The position numbers and the translations under genes are program-made. This document shows, in pieces, positions 1 to 6,269 of a DNA stretch of 7,684 nucleotides (its first letter is position 1; every line of letters begins with the position of its first letter). This DNA is from Bryobacterales bacterium (lineage in GTDB: Bacteria; Acidobacteriota; Terriglobia; Bryobacterales; Bryobacteraceae). The notes under the pieces were generated by a model. It had not been told where the DNA came from. It did no database searches and worked only from the letters and a program-made list of their open reading frames with translations. The stretch spans positions 1 to 7,684 of the forward strand of contig PLRZ01000189.1 of NCBI GenBank assembly GCA_003164075.1, written 5' to 3'.

Positions 1-741
1 ATGTACAGCATTTCGCGCGGGATGAGGGTCTCGACCACCGGGATGCCGTTGTCGCGCGCCAGCGCCAGGATGGCGTCGCGCGTAATGCCCGGAAGCACGG
101 ATGCGCCCAGCGGGGGAGTGTGAATCTTGCCGTCGCGCACCACAAAGATGTTCTCGCCGGAGCCCTCGCTGACATAGCCCGGCGGTGTCGAGGGCAATGC
201 CTTCCACGTAGCCGTTGGCGACCGCTTCCATTTTGATCAACTGCGAGTTCATGTAATTGGCCCCGGCCTTGGACATGGCGGGCAGGGTATTGGGCGCCAT
301 GCGGTTCCAACTGGAGACGCACACGTCGACCCCCTCGGCCAGCGCTTCCTCGCCCAGGTACTTGCCCCATTCCCAGCAGGCGATGTAGACCTCAATGGGG
401 TTCTTGGACCCGTTGACTCCCACGTCGCCATATCCGCGCAGCGCCACCGGTTTCACGTAGCAGGCGCCCATCTTATTCACGCGCACCAGTTCGAGGACAG
501 CCTCGCCCAACTTCTCGGCCGGGTAGGGCACTTCCATGCGGTAGACTTTGGCTGAGTCGAGAAGGCGGCGCATGTGTTCCGGCAAGCGGAAAAGGGCCGG
601 CCCGAGGGCCGTTTGGTAGCAGCGAATCCCTTCAAAAACCGAGCTGCCGTAACTCACTACGTGCGAAAGGACATGGACCTTGGCGTCCTCCCAGCGGATA
701 AAGTGGCCGTTATGCCATATTTTTTCGGTAGGCGTCAACAT
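1..741 (-). CDS. ilvE: Branched-chain amino acid aminotransferase, partial at the window edge and frameshifted
   Basis: This is a fold-type IV PLP aminotransferase that makes valine, leucine and isoleucine from their 2-keto acids with glutamate as amino donor, in the cytosol. The protein starts MLTPTEKIWHNGHFIRWEDA, and SYGSSVFEGIRCY (residues 30-42) is a family hallmark. K158 in MSKAGANYMNS matches the PLP-binding lysine of KAGGNY in E. coli IlvE. After residue 187 the frame breaks: with one base removed from the CCC at 178-180 (plus strand), translation resumes as GYVSEGSGENIFVVRDG and then LPGITRDAI, both strongly conserved IlvE segments, and stays open to the edge at LIPREMLYI. The unedited frame also stays open to base 1 but gives non-homologous sequence. 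The C-terminal third lies outside the window. The ATG at 741 has no Shine-Dalgarno but sits at the expected start point of a TATAAT promoter. The family call is firm. Whether the frameshift is real or a sequencing or assembly error cannot be decided here. Confidence 0.88.
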   Translation of the reverse strand, partial: MLTPTEKIWHNGHFIRWEDAKVHVLSHVVSYGSSVFEGIRCYQTALGPALFRLPEHMRRLLDSAKVYRMEVPYPAEKLGEAVLELVRVNKMGACYVKPVALRGYGDVGVNGSKNPIEVYIACWEWGKYLGEEALAEGVDVCVSSWNRMAPNTLPAMSKAGANYMNSQLIKMEAVANGYVEGIALDTAGLCQRGLRREHLCGARRQDSHSPAGRIRASGHYARRHPGAGARQRHPGGRDPHPARNAVH

Positions 742-747
742 GGACTG

Positions 748-777
748 ATTATAACGGGTATGACCGGGCCGCCACCA
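748..777 (-). promoter_or_regulatory. Probable leaderless promoter of ilvE
   Basis: On the minus strand a perfect TATAAT lies at 753-748, followed by CAGTCC and then the ATG at 741. With the usual six to seven bases between -10 and +1, the A of the start codon is the expected transcription start. No ribosome binding site precedes the ATG, which fits a leaderless message. The -35 is poor: TGGTGG at 777-772, with 18-base spacing. A perfect 8-bp palindrome TGTGCACA lies upstream at 786-793 and could be a regulator site, but nothing else supports that. Confidence 0.55.
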
Positions 778-844
778 CTGGGCTGTGTGCACAGGTCCGA
801 ATGCCCGGTCAGCCGGGAGTGTTCTTGCTGAAGTGCAAGCCTGC

Positions 845-881
845 AAAAGAAAGGCGAGCCCCGCTTTCGCGAGAGCTCGCC
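845..881 (-). terminator. Intrinsic terminator of the receptor operon
   Basis: Read on the minus strand, GGCGAG pairs with CTCGCC. Inside this, three further pairs (one a G-U) and a one-base bulge lead to CGC-GAAA-GCG, a GNRA-type tetraloop. The hairpin has about 12 bp and is followed at once by TTTCTTTT. It lies 70 bases past the TAA of the receptor gene (952-954). On the plus strand no T run follows the stem, so it acts one way only. It separates the receptor operon from ilvE, which is why ilvE needs its own promoter. Confidence 0.87.
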
Positions 882-951
882 TACGCGTTCAGAGCCGCGA
901 CCGTTAGGGAGCGTTAGGTGGCGATTGAATAGGTTATTTCCACACAGGCCC

Positions 952-3900
952 TTAGAACCGTAAATATCCGCCCACTTCCAGATACCGCGGCGTGGACTGC
1001 GTGCCGGTGATCACGGCGAAGTTATTGTAGTTCACCGTGCCAGTAGAGCTGGTCACCCAGCAGCACGTAGTGTTGGGGTTGGAGAACACCACCGTATTCG
1101 TCAGGTTATACGCTTCGCCTACCAGTTGGAACTTGACCTTTTCCGACTTGAAAGCGAAAGTGCGGGTAACGCTCGCGTTCAACTGGAAGTATCCGGGCCC
1201 GATCAGGAGGTCCCTTCCCGTGGTGCCGAGGACACCCGTCGGTGGATTGACAAAGGCTGAGCCGTCGAAATATGGATGATACTGATCGTGACCGCCCAGA
1301 ATCTGCACCACCGGATCGATCTGGGTGGCGCTGTCGGACTGTCCGCCGGCGTTGATGGCGGAAGCGGTCCCCAGAGTGAATGGCAGGCCGCTGTAGCGGG
1401 CGAGGATGCCGCTGATCTGCCAGCCGCCGACGATGTAGGCTGCCGGTCCGGTGTTGAACAGGGTGTGCCCCTTGCCGAACGGCAGGTTGTATAACCAGTA
1501 GATGCTGAGTGTCTGCTGGCGGTTGATGCCGGAGATTGCCTTGTCGAGGCTGAAAGAGAGCGGGTACGCCCGCCACAAAGTGCCGTCGTTGTTGTCGCCA
1601 TTGACGTTATCCATGGCCTTCGAAAACGCGTAACTGGCGCCGAACAGCGAAGCGCCGATGCGCTTCCTGACCGTGGCCTGCAAGCCCTCGTAAGTCATAG
1701 ACCCGAATGGCTCCACTGAATTCAGGTCGCTCGTGAGGAATGGAAAAAACTGGCGGCCGGCGTTGCCCGTGCCCGGAGCGGACCCGTTGATATTTACATT
1801 CATGTCCGTGTGGACCCCGTGCGTGCCCACGTACCCCACCTGCGCCGTCAGGGTCGGAGAGAACTCGCGCTGCACGAAGACATTCCAGCTCTCGTAGTAT
1901 CCCCGGTTGAAGTACTTGGGAAAAGTCACCGTGCTGGTGCTCGGCAGGTACGTAGTCAGCGACTGTGTGGGCGACGGAGCGATGGTGCCCGTGGAGATAA
2001 TCGGGAAGGTGGGCAAAGGAATCCCGTCCGACAGTTGCACCTGCGTGGCGCCATCCGAGTTCGGAACGCCGGCGTAGCTGATGAACTGGTATGACGATGG
2101 GGGTTGGTAGACCTGGTTGACAATGGACGGGTACTGGTTTCGCTGGTTGCGCATGTTGTCGGGATCGACGCTGATGCCGTAACCGCTGCGGATCACGGTT
2201 TTCTCGTTGAGGCGGTAAGCCAAGCCGAGGCGCGGCGCGAAGCCCTTCTTACTGGCGCTGGCCCCGGCGTTCCACGGTACGCCGCCTTCGCCACCGACTA
2301 AGATGTTGTCCGTCGCAGGATCGAAGCGGACCGCACCGAAGTTGTCGTGCGAGTAGATCGGGTAGTATTCCCAACGCAGACCGTAATCCACCGTAAGGTT
2401 CTTGCCGACCTGCCACTGATCGCGTCCGTACACTGACCAGGTGGAGAAACGCAGCGCGTTGGGATCGTTATATTGCGTGACCTTGCCGGTCTCCGACGGA
2501 AAGCCGAGCAGGAACTGCGCCCACGAGTTGGAAGGGCTGCCGGCGTTAATCGCCGGGCCGCCGTTCAGGGACGCCAACGTGCCGTCAAAGCCGAAGGTGC
2601 CGCGGGCTGTGCCGAAGGTTCCGCCCTGCGGCTGGAATTGATTGAGCGCGCCCTTATCGTATTCGGCGCCGAAGCGCAGGTTATGAGTGCCCTTCGTCTT
2701 GGAGACGTTGATCACGCCGGTGTACTGGTTGTCCCGGAACTCGAAGGGGCTGCCCGTGCTGGTGTTTCCAATATTGGCAATTCCCGCGGTCTGGAAGCCC
2801 GGAATGCCTTCATAGTTCGGACCGATGCCGTTGGTGCCTGGAAGCTTCAGTACGTCCGTTCCGTAATCGCCATCCTGCGGGTCGCCGTTCGCGCCAATGT
2901 GCTGTCTGGTATAGCCGGCGTTGCCGTCGAAGACCAGTGTGGGTGACACGGAGTACGTGAGTCCTGCTGCCCACACCTGCACGCGGCCGCCGGCATGGCC
3001 CGGATTGCCGCCGTTAAAGGCATCCCCGCCATCCTTTCCCAGCACCAGCGGGGCAACGATGTCCATGGGAGAAATGCTGTACCGGCCCCAAGTCATCATC
3101 TTTTCGTTGGGATTGTAGTTGACCTTCCAATCCCAGCGACCCACGGTGTACGTGGTGTCGCCGTAAGCGTCGTAATTCGTCAGGAACTGATTCCTGGTCA
3201 GCGCCGGCAGTTGACCCGCGAGCGTAGCCGACGCCGAAGCGATGCGGTTCGACGGGACTACGTTTCCGGGGAACGGCGTACGGCCGGTACCGTTGAGGTT
3301 GCCCGTCAGCGGATCGTAAATCGTCGTGCCGGTGGCGCTGAAGTCGCCCGTACGCATGGCCGCGGTGGGCAGAGTCAGATTCACGTCGGACGCGTATTGG
3401 CTCTGCGTGGTGTTCTCATAATCCATGAACCAGAACAACTTGTTCCGGCCGTGGACGATTTTGGGAATCCACACCGGACCGCCGACCGCGAATCCGTACT
3501 GGTTTTGAATGTTCTTCGCCAGGCGGCCGGGGTGGCTGAAATAGTTGTTGACCGCGTCAAAATCCTGGTTGGTATTGCGCTCGAACAATACTCCGTGCAG
3601 ATTGTTGGTGCCCGATTTGATGGTGACGTTGATCGCCGCGCCGCCCGCCGCGCCCTGCTCGGCGTCAAAGGCGTTGGTGCTCACGCTGACGGTATCGATG
3701 GCTTCCGGCGACGGCACGTACGCCACATTGACCGGCAGCCATGGATAGGAGTCGATTGCGCCATCCAGGCGGGTGTTGTTGGCTTGCGACGAAATGCCGT
3801 TCTCGGATACCGTGATGGCGCGCTGCGGGTTGCCGGCGGCGGAATTGGCTTCGCCCGTGCCCGCCGTGGTATTAGCGCCCGGTTGCAGCAGCAACAGCGC

Positions 3901-4383
3901 CTGGAAGTTTCTGCCTTCCGATCCGTTGTAGGGCAGACTTTCCACTTCCGCGGACGAAATCTCCGTATGGATATCGGACTTATCGGTTTGCAGAACCACC
4001 GAGTCCGCCGCAACCTGTACCGAGTCGGTGGCTGCCGAAATGGCAAGTTGCACGTCGACGCGCCGTACGCCGGACACCTGCACCTGCACGTTGGTTTCGA
4101 TGAACGTGCGGAACGCCTTGGCGGTCACCGTCACCTTATAGAAACCGGCTTGCAGTTCGGTAAAACGGTACACGCCGCGAGCGTCGCCATCGGTTTCGCT
4201 CTTGACGTTGGTGTCTTGGTTTACGGCTTCCACGTGCGCGCCGGGGATGGCCGCGCCGGTCGGATGGTTCACGTTGCCGGTCAACGATCCATACAAGACC
4301 TGGGCTGACGCCCGGGGCACGGTTGAAACCAGAGCGAGCAGAACAAGGGCACATAGGATCAAACGAAGATCCGGTCTTTTCAT
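952..4383 (-). CDS. TonB-dependent receptor, Oar-like, with N-terminal carboxypeptidase-regulatory domain
   Basis: This is an outer-membrane beta-barrel of 1143 residues, probably for energised uptake of a ligand too large for porins; the substrate is not readable from sequence. Residues 1-27 are a signal peptide cut after ASA (ASA|QVLYG). Residues about 32-113 form a CarboxypepD_reg-like beta-sandwich (GSLTGNV, GAAIPGAHVEA, GVYRFTELQAGFYKVTV). TDSVQVAA at 119-126 resembles a TonB box. A plug-like region follows, with EVESLPYNG, GRNFQALLLLQPG and the segment ending INVTIKSGTNNLHG. The rest is barrel (for example WQVGKNLTVDYGLRWEYYP), ending YLRF with the C-terminal Phe typical of outer-membrane proteins. 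A vicinal Cys pair (NTTCCW) lies near the C-terminus. The size and layout match the large Acidobacteriota Oar/TonB receptors; no SusD partner is present. An in-frame TAG lies 12 bases before the ATG, so the start is fixed. It is the last gene of the operon, 58 bases after the esterase gene. Confidence 0.93.
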   Translation of the reverse strand: MKRPDLRLILCALVLLALVSTVPRASAQVLYGSLTGNVNHPTGAAIPGAHVEAVNQDTNVKSETDGDARGVYRFTELQAGFYKVTVTAKAFRTFIETNVQVQVSGVRRVDVQLAISAATDSVQVAADSVVLQTDKSDIHTEISSAEVESLPYNGSEGRNFQALLLLQPGANTTAGTGEANSAAGNPQRAITVSENGISSQANNTRLDGAIDSYPWLPVNVAYVPSPEAIDTVSVSTNAFDAEQGAAGGAAINVTIKSGTNNLHGVLFERNTNQDFDAVNNYFSHPGRLAKNIQNQYGFAVGGPVWIPKIVHGRNKLFWFMDYENTTQSQYASDVNLTLPTAAMRTGDFSATGTTIYDPLTGNLNGTGRTPFPGNVVPSNRIASASATLAGQLPALTRNQFLTNYDAYGDTTYTVGRWDWKVNYNPNEKMMTWGRYSISPMDIVAPLVLGKDGGDAFNGGNPGHAGGRVQVWAAGLTYSVSPTLVFDGNAGYTRQHIGANGDPQDGDYGTDVLKLPGTNGIGPNYEGIPGFQTAGIANIGNTSTGSPFEFRDNQYTGVINVSKTKGTHNLRFGAEYDKGALNQFQPQGGTFGTARGTFGFDGTLASLNGGPAINAGSPSNSWAQFLLGFPSETGKVTQYNDPNALRFSTWSVYGRDQWQVGKNLTVDYGLRWEYYPIYSHDNFGAVRFDPATDNILVGGEGGVPWNAGASASKKGFAPRLGLAYRLNEKTVIRSGYGISVDPDNMRNQRNQYPSIVNQVYQPPSSYQFISYAGVPNSDGATQVQLSDGIPLPTFPIISTGTIAPSPTQSLTTYLPSTSTVTFPKYFNRGYYESWNVFVQREFSPTLTAQVGYVGTHGVHTDMNVNINGSAPGTGNAGRQFFPFLTSDLNSVEPFGSMTYEGLQATVRKRIGASLFGASYAFSKAMDNVNGDNNDGTLWRAYPLSFSLDKAISGINRQQTLSIYWLYNLPFGKGHTLFNTGPAAYIVGGWQISGILARYSGLPFTLGTASAINAGGQSDSATQIDPVVQILGGHDQYHPYFDGSAFVNPPTGVLGTTGRDLLIGPGYFQLNASVTRTFAFKSEKVKFQLVGEAYNLTNTVVFSNPNTTCCWVTSSTGTVNYNNFAVITGTQSTPRYLEVGGYLRF

Positions 4384-4396
4384 ATCTATGAACTAA

Positions 4397-4402
4397 CCTC
4401 CT
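4397..4402 (-). promoter_or_regulatory. Ribosome binding site of the receptor gene and its 58-base spacer
   Basis: AGGAGG on the minus strand is a full Shine-Dalgarno match but lies 13 bases from the ATG at 4383, longer than usual. The intervening frame contains a TAG, so no other standard start is closer. The spacer 4384-4441 has no hairpin with a T run, so readthrough from the esterase gene is expected. TATTAC within the spacer could be a weak internal -10, but I see no convincing -35. Confidence 0.65.
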
Positions 4403-4441
4403 GAAGCTTAAGTTGTAGGTGTAATAGCCACTACTTAGGGA

Positions 4442-5872
4442 CTAATGCGGAGCCGCTGGCGCCGTATGCCCCATAAACTTGTCCGCCCACGCAATGAAAT
4501 ACTTCCAGTTCGGAGCGTCGGTATGTCCGCCGTCGTGCTGGCGCCACGCCAATTGACCCTCGACGAGGCCTACATTGACGGCGGGCATCTTTGCCGTATG
4601 GTAGTCTTCCTTGACCCCCAGATCCTTCGCGCCCAGCAGCCGGAACACCGGTTGGGCGGCGACCGCCGCCATGAAGCTGCCTTGGTGGTCCAACCACTTG
4701 GCGTCGCCCTTTTCCGGCACGCCGTAGCTGATGAAGGTGAGGCGCGGCGCACACAGTGCAATCAGTTCGTGGGCGTCGACTGGAAGGTCGCCGGGAGTCT
4801 TGCTGCCGAAGGCCGCCTCGGAGGCGCCATATTTCAGGAAGTTCCCGGCCATCCAGTGGTACTCGCCCGATCCCGTGAGATTTTCAACCGCCTCACCCCA
4901 ATTGCGCCGATGCAGTTTGGCGCCACCCTCGCCCGAAGATCCCACCAGCGCCAGCGCGAAGCGCGGTTCGAATGCCAGCGTCACCAGGGCCGCCTTGCCG
5001 TAGCGCGAGACGCCTTCGATGCCCACATGTTTCGCATCCACGCCGGCGACCGTCTGGAGATAATCCAACCCGCGGGCCGCGCCCCAGGCCCATGCCCGCA
5101 GCGCCCCCCAATCGTCGGGCTTGCGGGGCTGGCCTTTGTTGACCAGGCCGATAATGCCTTTGGTCAGTCCGGCGCCGTTGTCGGCCTGAATGCTTGCCGG
5201 GTCGATGTAGGCGTAGCCCCAACCATCGGCAATGAGTTGCTGGGTGGCGGGTGGATCGCTACCGGCCGGGGGAGGACCGAAGCCGGCGCGTCCCGGAGGT
5301 GGCGCCGGAGCCGGAGTTCCCGGCAGCCGGCCGCCGCCGAACATCATCATCACCGGCGCCGGGCCGCTTGCATGAGCCGGCGTCACCAGAATCATCCGGA
5401 TGTCGACGGTAATCGCCGGGTACGGAGAATTGTCGGCATGGCCGTTCAATTGCCAGCCTTCCACGGGATAGTCGCCCACCGACGCTTCGGTCTTACCGGT
5501 AACCGTCCACGTGATTTTAGGGACGCTCTGAGGCACGCGTCCTACTACTTCCCGTTCGAAATCCTCCACAATCTCCGGGCGGCGCTGATTCCACCACGCG
5601 GCGGGGGTCGTGACTTTCTTGCCGTTCTTCAGTGTGAGGATGTCGGGAAGATCGGGAAAGGGGTTGGCCTTGGACTCGTCGTAGTTAGCGTGGTTGGGCG
5701 CCGATTCATTACCACTGGGGCCGGCGCGCAGTTGCTTGATCCCGAGCTGATCCATCATATTCCGGTGGTCTTCCGCGGCAGTCCCCGCCGATTGCTGGCC
5801 GGCGGCGGGCAGAGTCAAAATCGCCACAGAGAACCCCAGCGGAAGGAGGAATCCGCGTCTTCGGAACTTCAT
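4442..5872 (-). CDS. Secreted glucuronoyl esterase, carbohydrate esterase family 15
   Basis: This is an alpha/beta hydrolase of 476 residues. CE15 enzymes hydrolyse the ester between 4-O-methyl-D-glucuronic acid on xylan and lignin alcohols. Residues 1 to about 25 (MKFRRRGFLLPLGFSVAILT and following) are a signal peptide. Family marks in order are WNQRRPEIVEDFEREVVGRVP (from about 94), the nucleophile elbow GVSRYGK with Ser289, GEGGAKLHRRNWGE (314-327), YHWMAGNFLKY (338-348), LCAPRLTFISYG (373-384), WLDHQGSF (393-400) and RQHDGGHTDAPNW (444-456), which carries the likely catalytic His (H450, or H446). The usual acid 23 residues after the Ser is Ser312 here. E315 or D390 may replace it. Residues 181-210 are a Pro-rich insert with 11 prolines. 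A longer reading from 6052 is open, but its extra 60 residues merely overlap the upstream gene out of frame and the signal peptide sets the start at 5872. The stop of the upstream gene overlaps this start in TAATG, so translation is probably coupled. Confidence 0.9.
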   Translation of the reverse strand: MKFRRRGFLLPLGFSVAILTLPAAGQQSAGTAAEDHRNMMDQLGIKQLRAGPSGNESAPNHANYDESKANPFPDLPDILTLKNGKKVTTPAAWWNQRRPEIVEDFEREVVGRVPQSVPKITWTVTGKTEASVGDYPVEGWQLNGHADNSPYPAITVDIRMILVTPAHASGPAPVMMMFGGGRLPGTPAPAPPPGRAGFGPPPAGSDPPATQQLIADGWGYAYIDPASIQADNGAGLTKGIIGLVNKGQPRKPDDWGALRAWAWGAARGLDYLQTVAGVDAKHVGIEGVSRYGKAALVTLAFEPRFALALVGSSGEGGAKLHRRNWGEAVENLTGSGEYHWMAGNFLKYGASEAAFGSKTPGDLPVDAHELIALCAPRLTFISYGVPEKGDAKWLDHQGSFMAAVAAQPVFRLLGAKDLGVKEDYHTAKMPAVNVGLVEGQLAWRQHDGGHTDAPNWKYFIAWADKFMGHTAPAAPH

Positions 5873-6129
5873 TAGTTGCCCCCGGCTTGCTTGGAACGAC
5901 GGTTGACGCCCGTTTTCGCCGTGCGGTCCCTGCTTGTCAACCTCTCGATATAGAGGTTGATTCCGTCTTCGACGATCTTCCACGCGGGGCGCGCTTCCTG
6001 TGCCGCGACTGCCAGTAAACGAGCCCTGATGGCCGGCCGGACCGTAACACAAAGCCTCGGATAGTCCCGAATTCGAGAAGGTTCACCGTTCTTGCCCAGG
6101 CCGGAGGGCGGCCGTCCCTGTTTTTTCAA
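5872..6129 (-). CDS. Small ribbon-helix-helix DNA-binding protein
   Basis: This is a basic protein of 85 residues from the chosen TTG start, with sequence beginning MKKQGRPPSGLGKNG. Residues 24-31 (PRLCVTVR) fit the DNA-contacting strand, 33-46 (AIRARLLAVAAQEA) helix A, and 48-64 (PAWKIVEDGINLYIERL) helix B of a CopG/Arc/MetJ-type fold, which binds DNA as a dimer. GRPP at 5-8 resembles an AT-hook core, and the tail is rich in Lys and Arg. The frame is open further to a TTG at 6183, but that codon lies inside the proposed -35 box, whereas the TTG at 6129 has GGGAAGG four bases upstream and sits about 20 bases after the expected transcript start. An A6 run covers codons 2-3, a possible slippage site. 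It is first in the operon, so autoregulation of the spacer is plausible. A partition or antitoxin-type role is possible, but no toxin or parA gene is adjacent. Confidence 0.68.
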   Translation of the reverse strand: MKKQGRPPSGLGKNGEPSRIRDYPRLCVTVRPAIRARLLAVAAQEARPAWKIVEDGINLYIERLTSRDRTAKTGVNRRSKQAGGN

Positions 6130-6154
6130 AGTGCCTTCCCAATCATGATTACGG

Positions 6155-6183
6155 AGTATAGGATCATTTGGTACGCCCCCCAA
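6155..6183 (-). promoter_or_regulatory. Promoter of the RHH-esterase-receptor operon
   Basis: On the minus strand TTGGGG (6183-6178) and TATACT (6160-6155) are separated by exactly 17 bases. The -10 differs from TATAAT at one position and the -35 keeps the TTG. The predicted start near 6148 leaves a leader of about 20 bases containing GGGAAGG before the TTG at 6129. This is a sequence match only. Confidence 0.5.
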
Positions 6184-6188
6184 ACAAA

Positions 6189-6256
6189 TAACCGTTTCTG
6201 AAACCCCTGGGACGTTTGTTTTGTGGAGGATCGGTTATGTTGCGTAACCTGGGTTA
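6189..6256. promoter_or_regulatory. Candidate operator array in the divergent spacer (GGTTA/TAACC half-sites and a GTTTC palindrome)
   Basis: Four copies of one pentamer occur: TAACC at 6189-6193, GGTTA at 6233-6237, TAACC at 6245-6249 and GGTTA at 6252-6256. The first two extend to a perfect 7-bp inverted pair (ATAACCG and CGGTTAT), and the last three form two adjacent inverted pairs. GTTTC-T-GAAAC lies at 6194-6204. The array covers the putative plus-strand -35 (6240-6245). Short repeated half-sites are typical of ribbon-helix-helix operators, and both flanking genes encode DNA-binding proteins. Which protein binds is not known. Confidence 0.45.
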
Positions 6257-6257
6257 G
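6237..6257 (+). CDS. Possible six-codon leader ORF upstream of the membrane regulator
   Basis: GGAGGA at 6225-6230 is a strong Shine-Dalgarno six bases before ATG TTG CGT AAC CTG GGT TAG (MLRNLG). The stop lies 11 bases before the TTG at 6269, close enough for reinitiation. This is the best translation signal in the spacer, better than that of the gene itself. It could be a leader peptide or chance, and it would be translated only if a transcript begins upstream of about 6225. Confidence 0.28.
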   Translation: MLRNLG

Positions 6258-6269
6258 CGGGAATATACT
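6240..6269 (+). promoter_or_regulatory. Possible promoter of the membrane regulator gene
   Basis: TTGCGT (6240-6245) and TATACT (6264-6269) are 18 bases apart on the plus strand. The -10 is identical to the one proposed for the opposite operon. Transcription would begin near 6276, after the TTG at 6269, and would then require a start at 6278 (TTG), 6311 (GTG) or 6320 (GTG). This conflicts with use of the leader ORF and the 6269 start from the same transcript, so at most one model is right for a given message. Confidence 0.35.

Noticed and set aside
574..831. Plus-strand ORF of 85 codons at the ilvE 5' end
   Set aside because: Antisense to the IlvE N-terminus, which carries clear family motifs, and it also runs across the ilvE promoter.
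902..918. Direct repeat CGTTAGG-GAG-CGTTAGG after the receptor gene
   Set aside because: Two short copies between a stop codon and a terminator, with no further copies nearby. Probably chance.
2995..4308. Plus-strand ORF of 437 codons opposite the receptor gene
   Set aside because: The Arg/Val/Gly-rich product has no domain pattern, while the minus strand encodes a clear receptor with a signal peptide.
4445..5875. Plus-strand ORF of 476 codons opposite the esterase gene
   Set aside because: It mirrors the CE15 gene on the other strand. Its product shows no recognisable family, and long antisense frames are expected opposite GC-rich genes.
5873..6052. 60-residue N-terminal extension of the esterase
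   Set aside because: It overlaps the RHH gene in another frame and has no homologous look, while a signal peptide begins exactly at the internal ATG at 5872.
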